Shown: positions 1 to 7,611 of the stretch, one piece after another | How positions within the stretch are numbered: position 1 is the stretch's first letter | Layout: every line of letters begins with the position of its first letter | From: JBATBW01 sp049662565 | GTDB lineage: Bacteria > Bacillota_I > Bacilli_A > Erysipelotrichales > Erysipelotrichaceae | Length of the DNA stretch: 12,443 nucleotides | Direction: 5' to 3' | NCBI GenBank assembly: GCA_049662565.1 | Contig: JBATBW010000156.1 | Span: forward strand, 1-12,443 | Program-made: the position numbers and the translations under genes | Notes under the pieces: generated by a model | The model's input: only the letters and a program-made list of their open reading frames with translations | Database searches by the model: none | What the model was told of the DNA's origin: nothing

Positions 1-1292
1 CTGTTATCGCCTGTCCATATTCCGGCATAACGATGGGCGCCAATCATTGATGCACGGGTAAATATTAAGTATCTTTTATCGGGATTGATAGTTTTAAAAC
101 CATCACTTGCACTTTTGCTCATCATATAGCCGTACATATTATGGATGTCATAATGATTTATTACACCTTGAATAGTATGATGGTACATTGATTTGTAGTC
201 ATCTAGTGAGTTGCTTAAACTTAAGATAGTATCTTTTAGTTTGAAAAAATTATCTACATTAAGCGTGGATTTTTGCAATCTTTGAATAGTGTCAAATGCT
301 TCATTAATATTCTTTTCGCTATAAAATATGGCTGGTTCATTCATATCGTTCCAAAAACCTTCGCAACCCAAATCAATTAGCTTTTGATATTTTTTGCCAA
401 ACCAGTTAGCAGCTTGAGGGTTTAAAAAATCTGGAAAGCATACTTTACCTGGCCATACAGCTCCAACAAAAGGGCTGTTATCTTTATTAGTAATATAATA
501 ATTATTTTTCAGTCCTTCTTCATAGATTTCATAGTCTTTTTCGATTTTGATCCCCGCGTCGATTATTGGTATGATTTTAATGTTTTCTTCATTCATTTGT
601 TGAATAAAATCTTTAAAGTTGAAAAAGTTAACATTGTCGATGGTAAAATCTTTGTAGTCATCCATGTAATCAATATCTAAACATACTCCTTCAAGAGGGA
701 GATCTTCTTGTTTAAAGATGCTAACTAAATTTTCTATACTTGAAATATTAGGGTATGACCAACGACTTTGGATATAACCAAAACTCCATTTTGGCGGTAA
801 ATAGGGTTTACCGATTAATTGAAGAAAGTTGGATACGATAGTTGTTTTATCTTGTCCTTCAATTATGAAGATGTTAGCATTGTTTCCATTGATGTTAATA
901 ATTAATTCATCAGAAGTTGTATAACCTAAGTCATAGGTGATTAAACTAGGGTAATCGATAAATATCCCGAAGCTTTTTTTATTGTCGATGATAATGAAAT
1001 TGTGGGCGCCATAAAGACTTGTTTTATCTGGAGTGTGACAAGGATCATCGGTACAAAAGCTATGATATTGGAAACCCCTTTTATTTATTCCACGCAGATT
1101 TTGTCCTAAACCATATATTTTATCGGTTGTCTCTAACTTTAGATTTAATGTGATAGTATCATCAACAATTATATCTAGATACTTAAAATCGGTATTTATT
1201 TCTGTTGATGAATCTAGAATAGTTGATTGCGTATCGATAGGGTAATTGATGCAATATTTAGTAATATAATTATTTATTTTGTAGGTTTTCAT
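1..1292 (-). CDS. GH31 alpha-glucosidase, N-terminal 430 residues (3' end outside window)
   Basis: This is a glycoside hydrolase family 31 enzyme, probably an intracellular alpha-glucosidase that releases glucose from the non-reducing ends of malto-oligosaccharides. The reverse-strand translation starts MKTYKINNYI with no signal peptide. It contains an N-terminal beta domain (YGLGQNLRGINKRG near residue 75), then PPKWSFGYIQSRWSY and LDIDYMDDYKDFT at the start of the barrel. The GH31 signature GFWNDMNEPAIF carries the nucleophile Asp316. The last visible residues, RYAGIWTGDN, carry the acid/base Asp429, so both catalytic residues are inside the window and only the C-terminal part is lost. The ATG at 1292 follows an AGGAGA site at 1303-1298 with 5-nt spacing. 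The gap between the two catalytic residues is 113, somewhat long for the family. The gene is divergent from the regulator. Family assignment is firm; exact substrate (maltose, maltodextrin or isomaltose) is not settled. Confidence 0.93.
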   Translation of the reverse strand, partial: MKTYKINNYITKYCINYPIDTQSTILDSSTEINTDFKYLDIIVDDTITLNLKLETTDKIYGLGQNLRGINKRGFQYHSFCTDDPCHTPDKTSLYGAHNFIIIDNKKSFGIFIDYPSLITYDLGYTTSDELIININGNNANIFIIEGQDKTTIVSNFLQLIGKPYLPPKWSFGYIQSRWSYPNISSIENLVSIFKQEDLPLEGVCLDIDYMDDYKDFTIDNVNFFNFKDFIQQMNEENIKIIPIIDAGIKIEKDYEIYEEGLKNNYYITNKDNSPFVGAVWPGKVCFPDFLNPQAANWFGKKYQKLIDLGCEGFWNDMNEPAIFYSEKNINEAFDTIQRLQKSTLNVDNFFKLKDTILSLSNSLDDYKSMYHHTIQGVINHYDIHNMYGYMMSKSASDGFKTINPDKRYLIFTRASMIGAHRYAGIWTGDN

Positions 1293-1339
1293 ATAGTTCT
1301 CCTAAGTTTAGTAATTGTGTTTATTTCTAATAATATTAA

Positions 1340-1348
1340 TGATATAAT
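1340..1348 (+). promoter_or_regulatory. extended -10 promoter of the XRE-TPR regulator gene
   Basis: The sequence TGATATAAT is a perfect TATAAT -10 hexamer (1343-1348) preceded by the TGN extension. No good -35 lies 16-18 bp upstream, which fits extended -10 promoters that do not need one. Transcription would start near 1355, only about 12 nt before the ATG at 1367, leaving just enough room for the GAGG ribosome site at 1357-1360. No equally clear promoter for the divergent GH31 gene was found in the same 74-bp gap. Confidence 0.6.
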
Positions 1349-1366
1349 CTAGTTACGAGGTACACT

Positions 1367-2599
1367 ATGGAATCAATTGGTTATAAGGAAAATAGGAAAA
1401 TTTTTGGTGCAATTGTTCGCATCAATCGCATTACTAAAAACAAGAGTCAAAAACAAATGTCTAAGGGGATTTGTGCGCCATCTTATCTTAGTCGTATTGA
1501 ATCGGGGGAATTGTTGCCAAGCGAAGAAATGACATCGATTTTACTAAATTATTTAGGGCTAGAATATAATAATGATGAGAAGTTTATTTCTAATGGTAAA
1601 AAAAGAATTAAGGATTTCTTTTTGGCGCTTCATTATGATGAATTTGATGAAGTCCCAAAATATTTCGCAAGAATCGAAGAAATTTCGGAACAGCTTGTGG
1701 CTTCGCCACTAATATTAGAATATTATCTTTGTGTGCTTGCGCGCTATGCGTGCAGTACCCAAAGAGATAAATTTGAAAATACTCAACAAATATTATTATC
1801 TTCAATGGATATTTTATCACCTAAGCAAATTGCGACTTATAATTATTATTTAGCGGTTGATTGTCTTCATCGTCAAGAAAATGTTGCTTTGGGTAAAGAG
1901 TGTTTATTAAAGTCTTTGAAGTATCAAAAGAATGGTCATATTTATTATTGGTTATGTTTAGTTTATCAAATTGAAGGTAACCAAATAAAGGCCTATGAAT
2001 CAATTAAGAAAGCATTATCGCTATTTGTAGAAGAAGGTAATTTCATTAGTATTATGAATAGTTATGAGAAGATTGCAGAAGTTTATATGATACTTGGTAA
2101 TTATGCCGATTCTTTAGAATATTTAGATAAGGCTTTGATAATGGCCAAAAAACTGAATAATCCTTTTTTCATTAATCATATTATTACGGTTTTAGCTTGG
2201 TGCCAATTTAAACTTAATGATTATAAAAAGTCTTTAAAATTGATACACAGTAATGAAAAGGTCAATGATCATCGTTTAAATATACCTGATATAATTATTG
2301 AATCATTGGTATATTTGACGACAAAAGATTTTAATAATTTGAAAAAGAAATGTAAGGATTTAAATTCTCTATACCAAATCGATCACGTTTCTGATAATTT
2401 TGCGAAAGGTATGATTGATTTGTTTGTATTTGTTAGTAATAATGAACAATATATCGATGATGTTGCTTTTGAACATATTTTATTAAATGCGATTAGTAGT
2501 AGTGTTAAGTATACCGAACTTAAGAAACATTTAACTTTGATGTTGAAGGAATATTATATTTGTCATCGAAAATATAAAGAAGCCTTATTTATTAAATAA
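1367..2599 (+). CDS. XRE-family HTH regulator with TPR-like C-terminal domain (RRNPP-like)
   Basis: Predicted cytoplasmic DNA-binding regulator of 410 residues. Residues about 12-68 form an XRE/HTH_3 domain; the stretch SQKQMSKGICAPSYLSRIESG (27-47) matches the helix pattern seen in Rgg, PlcR and related regulators, where 'GICs.SYLSkIE.G' is common. The rest is alpha-helical with TPR-like repeats, clearest at about 190-225, 235-268 (AEVYMILGNYADSLEYLDKA) and 275-305. In RRNPP regulators such a domain binds a short peptide; whether this one does is not known, and no peptide gene is visible beside it. It is divergent from the GH31 gene and its 3' end overlaps the convergent debranching enzyme gene by 15 bp. 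Position suggests it controls the neighbouring alpha-glucan genes and possibly itself (inference). Start ATG follows GAGG at 1357-1360. Confidence 0.85.
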   Translation: MESIGYKENRKIFGAIVRINRITKNKSQKQMSKGICAPSYLSRIESGELLPSEEMTSILLNYLGLEYNNDEKFISNGKKRIKDFFLALHYDEFDEVPKYFARIEEISEQLVASPLILEYYLCVLARYACSTQRDKFENTQQILLSSMDILSPKQIATYNYYLAVDCLHRQENVALGKECLLKSLKYQKNGHIYYWLCLVYQIEGNQIKAYESIKKALSLFVEEGNFISIMNSYEKIAEVYMILGNYADSLEYLDKALIMAKKLNNPFFINHIITVLAWCQFKLNDYKKSLKLIHSNEKVNDHRLNIPDIIIESLVYLTTKDFNNLKKKCKDLNSLYQIDHVSDNFAKGMIDLFVFVSNNEQYIDDVAFEHILLNAISSSVKYTELKKHLTLMLKEYYICHRKYKEALFIK

Positions 2600-4516
2600 G
2601 TGGTCAAATACGCGCAGTAGTTCTGATACTGACCAAGCTTGGGCAAAACAGCCACAAGATTTTGTAGGGTTTAGCCCATCGAATATTTCAGCTATCTGGC
2701 CAACGCAACCTTCATTTAAGGTTGGGATTAGATATTCTAATTGAGTTAGTACTTGTTGTTTGGCGCATTTAGTGTAATTATTTACTTTAAGATAACTGAT
2801 ATAATAAGCACCTAGTGGGAACGCCCATACTGTTCCTTGGTGATAACTCATGTCGCGTTCAAATAACGAACCTCGATAATTGGGTTTAAATTCTTTATCA
2901 TATTTGCTTAAACTCCTTAAACCATAAGGGGTATATAGGTGTTCATATACGGTATCGACAATCATTTTGTTTGTCTTTTGATCTAGTATTTGGAAGTCGA
3001 GCATTGTTACAAATATTTGGTTTGGTCGTATTTGATTATTATCTTCTTTATTTGAAATAACATCTTTTAATGAAAACAATTGATTATTGATAAATTGTTG
3101 ATTAAAAGATTTTTTTATTTTATCAGCTAATATTTCATAATTACTAGAGTCTTGATTTAATATTTGTTTAAAATAGCATAATGTTTTAATACTGTTATAC
3201 CATAAGGCATTGACCTCGACAGGGCAACCGTGGCGTGGGGTAGGCAAGATGTTTTCATATCTAACATCCATCCAAGTAACTTGATCCAAGTCACTTCCAG
3301 CATGTAGTAGTCCGTCGTCTTGCATATAGATGGAATATTTAGTTCCTTTCATATAGTTTTTGATGATCTCTTCTATTGGTTTTAAAGCAATATTTTGGAT
3401 ATAATCTAAGTCTTTTGTTTGTTGGTAGTATTGATAGACAGCGTAGATAAACCATAAAGAAGCGTCAACAGTATTATATCTTGGTAGGTTTTTTTCATCT
3501 GGAAATAGGTTAGGCATTAGCCCTTGATCTAGATAATTGATAAAAGTGTTGAAAATACTTTTGGCGTCATCATAACGCTTTGTGCTTAGACAACAACCTA
3601 ATATGGCAATCATTGTGTCTCTTCCCCAATCACAAAAGAATGGATAACCTGCTATTATAGTTTTCCCGTTTGTTGATTGGCGATAAGAGATAAAGGCGTC
3701 ACTTGATATAACTAATTGTTGTGCTAGTGGGTGGGTGAAATTAGATTGTGTTACTAATTTGTGTAATCTTGTTATTTCGTCAGCAATCATTTGGTTGACA
3801 TCATATTTGTCTTTATTTAAAGCGAATACAAATTGAATTTCTCTAGTCTCTTTAGCTTTTATCTGGTAGTGATATTCGCATAAATATGTTCCGCTTCCGA
3901 TGTTTTGGCGACCATCAATTTCATCATAGGCATAAAATAGATCGTTAATGTGTTCTGTTTGATATATTATTTTATCGGCTTGATGATTTAAATAAATATT
4001 AATATTGTCACTAGATATAAAGTGGTCATCAACTTTAAAATCAATTGTTTCTTTCTTGATAAAACCGTATAAGGGCTTTAGTGATAGTGTTATATTTTTA
4101 TTTGTCCGATTATTTATTTGGTATTTTATACCAACGCTATTTTGTAGATGAGAGTATACCAATGTTTTGGTTAGTTGGATTCCATCATAGAAATATGTGA
4201 ATGTTGGTAAAGGGTCTTGAATATAATTTATTAAATATTGATGTCCATTTTTGTTTTTTGTCTCATCAACATATTCCTGGGAACTAAAATCAATAATGTC
4301 ATTATTAACTATTATGCTTTCTTCTATTTTTGATACAATATTTGTCCGATTATTTGGCGGATAAAGAGCGACAGTGAATAGGCTGTGTTCGCTACGTGAT
4401 AAATTGTTAATTAAAGTGCCAGAAGAAAAGCCTCCTAATCCATTAGTTAATAGGTAGGTTAATTCATTTCCGCGCTGTATGCTTTCAAAATCGTTTTTTC
4501 CATAGATAAATTTCAT
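2585..4516 (-). CDS. Glycogen debranching enzyme, amylo-alpha-1,6-glucosidase (GH133)
   Basis: Hydrolyses alpha-1,6-linked glucose at branch points of glycogen or dextrins; likely cytoplasmic, as no signal peptide is present. The 643 residues fit the family's size. The N-terminal beta domain shows the typical TNGLGGFSSGT (29-39), a shortened RSEHSLF and a PPNNR segment. The C-terminal (alpha/alpha)6 barrel shows GYPFFCDWGRDTMIA (W297, D300), YNTVDASLWF (D351), TPRHGCPVEVNALWYNS, and near the end GQIAEIFDGLNP with Glu610 and Asp613 in the expected catalytic region, then AQAWSVSELLRV. The ATG at 4516 follows an AGAGGTG site at 4527-4521. The gene is divergent from malQ and shares its regulatory region. 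Its last 15 bp overlap the end of the convergent regulator gene, leaving no room for a terminator between them. Family call is firm. Confidence 0.93.
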   Translation of the reverse strand: MKFIYGKNDFESIQRGNELTYLLTNGLGGFSSGTLINNLSRSEHSLFTVALYPPNNRTNIVSKIEESIIVNNDIIDFSSQEYVDETKNKNGHQYLINYIQDPLPTFTYFYDGIQLTKTLVYSHLQNSVGIKYQINNRTNKNITLSLKPLYGFIKKETIDFKVDDHFISSDNINIYLNHQADKIIYQTEHINDLFYAYDEIDGRQNIGSGTYLCEYHYQIKAKETREIQFVFALNKDKYDVNQMIADEITRLHKLVTQSNFTHPLAQQLVISSDAFISYRQSTNGKTIIAGYPFFCDWGRDTMIAILGCCLSTKRYDDAKSIFNTFINYLDQGLMPNLFPDEKNLPRYNTVDASLWFIYAVYQYYQQTKDLDYIQNIALKPIEEIIKNYMKGTKYSIYMQDDGLLHAGSDLDQVTWMDVRYENILPTPRHGCPVEVNALWYNSIKTLCYFKQILNQDSSNYEILADKIKKSFNQQFINNQLFSLKDVISNKEDNNQIRPNQIFVTMLDFQILDQKTNKMIVDTVYEHLYTPYGLRSLSKYDKEFKPNYRGSLFERDMSYHQGTVWAFPLGAYYISYLKVNNYTKCAKQQVLTQLEYLIPTLNEGCVGQIAEIFDGLNPTKSCGCFAQAWSVSELLRVFDHLFNK

Positions 4517-4534
4517 AGTACACCTCTAAGTATA

Positions 4535-4563
4535 AGGTTAACAAAGCATTCTTTTAAAGTCAA
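4535..4563 (-). promoter_or_regulatory. possible promoter of the debranching enzyme gene
   Basis: On the minus strand TTGACT lies at 4563-4558, five of six matches to the -35 consensus. At 17 bp spacing is TAACCT (4540-4535), a weak -10. A better-looking TATACT (4534-4529) is 23 bp away, too far for this -35. Either choice puts the transcription start very close to the ribosome site at 4527-4521. Assignment is tentative. Confidence 0.3.
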
Positions 4564-4620
4564 TAAAACAGTGTTGTGAAATACTTGTGTAAATTCATGC
4601 CCTTAGTCTAAATATATATA

Positions 4621-4632
4621 GCTAAAATTAGC
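4621..4632. promoter_or_regulatory. small inverted repeat, candidate operator
   Basis: GCTAA-AA-TTAGC is a perfect 5-bp inverted repeat with a 2-bp centre, located between the divergent debranching enzyme and malQ genes and 8 bp upstream of the LacI-like operator. A shorter relative, CTAA-GT-TTAG, lies at 1302-1311 in the other divergent gap beside the XRE-TPR gene. It could be a binding site for that regulator, but in AT-rich DNA such a short repeat may be chance. Confidence 0.25.
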
Positions 4633-4639
4633 AACCAAA

Positions 4640-4653
4640 AGTAAGCGCTTTCT
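4640..4653. promoter_or_regulatory. LacI/CcpA-type operator (cre-like) upstream of malQ
   Basis: AGTAAGCGCTTTCT is a near-palindrome centred on CG and matches the cre consensus TGNAARCGNWWWCA at all but its two outermost positions. Such sites are bound by CcpA or by MalR-type LacI regulators. It ends one base before the -35 of the malQ promoter, so it lies at roughly -35 to -50 of that promoter. This placement allows either activation or interference with polymerase. No LacI-family gene is present in this window. Confidence 0.65.
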
Positions 4654-4654
4654 G

Positions 4655-4683
4655 TTGACTTAAAATCGGTTGATTGTTATATT
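4655..4683 (+). promoter_or_regulatory. sigma-A type promoter of the malQ-malE-GH13-malFG operon
   Basis: TTGACT (4655-4660), a 17-bp spacer and TATATT (4678-4683) form a good housekeeping promoter. It would start transcription about 20 bp before the malQ ATG and just upstream of its AGGGAG ribosome site (4699-4704). It is the only convincing promoter seen ahead of the plus-strand operon. Confidence 0.65.
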
Positions 4684-4711
4684 ATGAATGAAAGAACAAG
4701 GGAGATATTAA

Positions 4712-6196
4712 ATGAGGGAAACTGGTGTTATTTTACCGATATTTAGTTTGTCTAGTAACTATGGTATTGGTACTATTGGAAAAAAAGCTTATGAGTTCAT
4801 TGATTTTTTAGAAAAAGCTGACGTTAGTTATTGGCAAATGCTTCCTTTGAATCCAACAGGATATGGCGATTCTCCTTATCAATCGTTTTCAACTTTTGCT
4901 TCTAATCCATATTTTATTGATTTGGAGTTGTTGATGGAAGATGGTCTTTTGAGTGATGCAGATCTTCGTTCTTATGTTTACAATCATGACCCTTTAGATA
5001 TTGATTATAAGTGTTTGTATGATCATCGTTTTGAAGTATTAAAAAAAGCTTTTGAAAGAGATCAATTAATTAGCGAAACAGCGATTAATGATTTTAAAGT
5101 AGCTAATAGTGATTGGCTTAATGATTATAGTTTATTTATGGCTATAAAAAATTATTTTCAAGGTGATAGCTGGGATAATTGGCCAAATGATATTAAATTT
5201 AGAGAAGAAGGAGCTTTGACTTATTATCGAGATATGTTAAATGATGAAATTGAATTTCAAGTATATATTCAATACTTATTTGATAAGCAATTCAAAAATT
5301 TAAAAAATTATGCGAATAATAAAGGGATTAAATTTTTGGGTGATATGCCAATTTATGTGGCGTATGATTCATCTGATGTTTGGAGTAATCCTAAATTGTT
5401 TAAGTTAAATGAAGATTTGAGTCTACAAGAGGTGGCAGGATGTCCTCCTGATGCTTTTTCCCTTGAGGGACAACTTTGGGGGAATCCAATTTATCAATGG
5501 GACTACCATGAACAAGAGAATTATGGTTGGTGGATTAAACGAATTAAGCATGCATTTAAATATTGTGACAAATTAAGAATTGATCATTTCCGCGGATTTG
5601 AATCTTATTGGTCGATAAAGTATCCTAGTGAAAACGCAATTAATGGTTGTTGGATTAAAGGCCCAGGTAAGAAACTATTTGATGCGATTAAAAATCAATT
5701 GGGTGAAATAGATGTTATTGCGGAGGATTTAGGGTTTATTACCGAGGATGTCAAAGAATTATTGGATTATGTAAAATATCCTGGTATGAAAGTTTTAGAA
5801 TTTGGTTTTGATGAAACATTAGATAATGATCATATTGTTCATAATTATATTCCTAATTGTGTGGCTTATACGGGAACGCATGACAATGACACTGTAAGAG
5901 GTTGGTATGAAAACCTATCTGAAGAAGAAAGAATGTTAGTTAATCAATATGGTGCAATGAAAGATGAAAATGATGATGTTAGTTTCATTAAAATGGTGCT
6001 TGCGAGTGAAGCTAATATAGCGGTTATTCAAATGCAGGATTTATTATCTTTAGGTAGTGATTCTCGCATGAATATACCTTCAACATTAGGCACTAATTGG
6101 CGGTTTCGTTTAGGTGAAAATGCTTTAGATAGTCAATATGCTCTTAAATTGAAAAGTTTAAGTAATAGCTGTGGTAGAAAAATTCAATCAAAGTAA
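4712..6196 (+). CDS. malQ: 4-alpha-glucanotransferase (amylomaltase), GH77
   Basis: Transfers alpha-1,4-glucan segments between maltodextrin chains and frees glucose, turning short imported dextrins into chains that other enzymes can use. The protein has 494 residues, the usual bacterial size, and no signal peptide. GH77 landmarks are all present: GVILPIFSLSSNYGIGTIG at the N-terminus, YWQMLPLNPTGYGDSPYQSFSTFASNP, PIYVAYDSSDVW and GCPPDAFSLEGQLWGNPIY. Catalytic residues are nucleophile Asp291 in LRIDHFRG, acid/base Glu338 in AEDLG, and His390-Asp391 in THDND. The ATG at 4712 follows AGGGAG at 4699-4704 with a good distance. It is the first gene of the plus-strand operon, 3 bp upstream-linked to the region before malE, and is divergent from the debranching enzyme gene. 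The name is well supported by the complete motif set. Confidence 0.96.
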   Translation: MRETGVILPIFSLSSNYGIGTIGKKAYEFIDFLEKADVSYWQMLPLNPTGYGDSPYQSFSTFASNPYFIDLELLMEDGLLSDADLRSYVYNHDPLDIDYKCLYDHRFEVLKKAFERDQLISETAINDFKVANSDWLNDYSLFMAIKNYFQGDSWDNWPNDIKFREEGALTYYRDMLNDEIEFQVYIQYLFDKQFKNLKNYANNKGIKFLGDMPIYVAYDSSDVWSNPKLFKLNEDLSLQEVAGCPPDAFSLEGQLWGNPIYQWDYHEQENYGWWIKRIKHAFKYCDKLRIDHFRGFESYWSIKYPSENAINGCWIKGPGKKLFDAIKNQLGEIDVIAEDLGFITEDVKELLDYVKYPGMKVLEFGFDETLDNDHIVHNYIPNCVAYTGTHDNDTVRGWYENLSEEERMLVNQYGAMKDENDDVSFIKMVLASEANIAVIQMQDLLSLGSDSRMNIPSTLGTNWRFRLGENALDSQYALKLKSLSNSCGRKIQSK

Positions 6197-6208
6197 TTTG
6201 TGGTTATT

Positions 6209-6231
6209 AAAACATTTATTAAAAATGTTTT
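6209..6231 (+). terminator. AT-rich hairpin between malQ and malE
   Basis: AAAACATTT, loop ATTAA, AAATGTTTT form a perfect 9-bp stem ending in four T bases, starting 13 bp after the malQ stop. With one G-C pair-type position per arm it is weak, so it may only attenuate transcription, or act as a 5' mRNA stabiliser or processing site for malE. The AGGAGG site of malE begins 17 bp later. Confidence 0.4.
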
Positions 6232-6259
6232 GACAATATATAAGTTTAGGAGGAAAATG

Positions 6260-7546
6260 ATGAAAAAACTTATTACTATTATGATGGCACTTCTTGTAAT
6301 GTTAAGTATTACTGGTTGTGGTGGAAAAAGTAACGGAAGCAACATTAAAGCTTCTATCTCGGTTCAAGTTGAAAAACCTTGGATGCCTTATTATGAAGCA
6401 GTAAAAGAACGTGTTTTAGCTAAGAATCCGGATGCTGAAATCAAATTTATTGAAGTAGGTTCATTTGATATGCTAGATACTCTAGACAAAACAGACCCTA
6501 CAAACCCAGATATCGCTGATGTATTCTCTATGCCAGCTGATCGTTTATATGGTTTGGTTGACAATAATGCGATTGCAGCTATCGATGCTGAAACTATGGC
6601 TAAAGAAGTTGGGGGATTTAAAGATTTTAAAGCTGGTTTAGGTGGGAACTTAAAAGTTGGTGAAGATTATTTCGCATTCCCATACAACATTGAAACTTTA
6701 TTACTTTATGTAAATAAAGCTAATGCAGCTGCTGCTGGTGTTGATTTAACTAAATCTTTTGAATTTAACAGCCAAAAATTTGGTGAAATGATTGTTGCTG
6801 TTCATGATGCATGGTTTGGTGTTGCATTTGCTAACTCTGCAGAGTTCGAATTATTAAAAAAAGATGGTAAAGAATTAAAAACAGATGCTATTAAAAATTA
6901 TTCTGATTTAAGTGAAAAACAAAAAGGCTTATTCGATTCATTATATAACTATTGGAAAGAAAACGCTAAAAATAAAACTGCTCTTTGGGATAAAGATGCA
7001 TGGGGTGGATACGCTGAAGGTGAATTCGTAAAAGAAGGCGGAGCAATTTTCAGAATTGATGGTCCTTGGGCAACTGTTGGTATTCAAGAAAAGATCGGTG
7101 CTGATAACGTTGTAGCACTTCCTTTAACTCAAGTTACAGTTAATGGTAACGCATTAAATCAATGGAAAGGCGGATGGGGCTTAGCTATAAATTCTCGTAT
7201 TGAAGAAAAAGCTAACGAATCTGCTTTAGCTAAAGAATTTATTAAAGAAGTTGTTAACCCTAAATATGCACAAGACTTATTTAAGGCTACAGGTAAGATT
7301 ATTGAAAACGTTGAACCATCTGCTTATAAAGGTATCGGTGGAATTAATGAAGAAGTAATCAATGCGACTTATAAATCATATGAACAAGCTGTAAATCGTC
7401 CATTGTTCAAAGAATATGGTAATGTATGGCCAACATGGCAAAATGCTTTATTGTCATGGTCAGCTCAACAACCTGCTAATTCTGAGGAAGCTTACAAAAT
7501 TGTAAAATCATCATTTGAAGCAATGATGGCAACAATTAAAAAATAG
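6260..7546 (+). CDS. malE: Maltose/maltodextrin ABC transporter substrate-binding lipoprotein
   Basis: Extracellular, membrane-anchored binding protein that hands maltodextrins to MalF/MalG. The start chosen is the second of two adjacent ATGs, 6 nt from a strong AGGAGG at 6248-6253; the ATG at 6257 is only 3 nt away. This gives 428 residues. The N-terminus MKKLITIMMALLVMLSITGC is a lipoprotein signal peptide with lipobox ITGC and lipidated Cys20. Family 1 solute-binding features follow: a segment like DVFSMPADRLYGLVDNN, FAFPYNIETLLLYVNKA, and QWKGGWGLAINS. Codon use stands out from the neighbours: AAC and TTC are frequent here and rare elsewhere in the operon, which suggests strong expression. 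Hairpins flank the gene on both sides. A frame-open GTG at 6200 would add residues but destroy the signal peptide layout. Substrate is inferred from context and MalE-like motifs. Confidence 0.92.
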   Translation: MKKLITIMMALLVMLSITGCGGKSNGSNIKASISVQVEKPWMPYYEAVKERVLAKNPDAEIKFIEVGSFDMLDTLDKTDPTNPDIADVFSMPADRLYGLVDNNAIAAIDAETMAKEVGGFKDFKAGLGGNLKVGEDYFAFPYNIETLLLYVNKANAAAAGVDLTKSFEFNSQKFGEMIVAVHDAWFGVAFANSAEFELLKKDGKELKTDAIKNYSDLSEKQKGLFDSLYNYWKENAKNKTALWDKDAWGGYAEGEFVKEGGAIFRIDGPWATVGIQEKIGADNVVALPLTQVTVNGNALNQWKGGWGLAINSRIEEKANESALAKEFIKEVVNPKYAQDLFKATGKIIENVEPSAYKGIGGINEEVINATYKSYEQAVNRPLFKEYGNVWPTWQNALLSWSAQQPANSEEAYKIVKSSFEAMMATIKK

Positions 7547-7553
7547 TTAAGTT

Positions 7554-7582
7554 ATAAAAAGGAGGGTTTTCCTCCTTTTTAT
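7554..7582 (+). terminator. strong rho-independent-type hairpin after malE
   Basis: Arms 7554-7565 and 7571-7582 (core AAAAAGGAGG and CCTCCTTTTT) pair perfectly over 12 bp around the loop GTTTT, with a T-run in the 3' arm. It begins 7 bp after the malE stop. Because the downstream genes have no clear promoter of their own, it probably acts as a leaky terminator that lowers expression of the enzyme and permease genes relative to malE. Confidence 0.8.
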
Positions 7583-7611
7583 GCAATAAAAATATATTAA
7601 AGGAGTAGGTC

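Noticed and set aside
1608..2003. Two minus-strand open frames of 70 and 60 codons inside the regulator gene
   Set aside because: They lie antisense to a well-supported gene, show no recognisable protein pattern and appear to be by-products of AT-rich composition.
2601..2635. TGGTCA/TGACCA and CAGTA/TACTG inverted repeats as a bidirectional terminator
   Set aside because: Loops are long, arms overlap each other, no T-run follows on either strand and the segment is coding for the debranching enzyme C-terminus.
6230..6258. Perfect TTGACA as the -35 of a separate malE promoter
   Set aside because: At 17-bp spacing the -10 would fall on the malE start codon region with no resemblance to TATAAT; the T bases belong to the hairpin.
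6200..6259. Upstream GTG start for malE adding about 20 residues
   Set aside because: It would cover the hairpin and the AGGAGG site and place residues ahead of a clean lipoprotein signal peptide.
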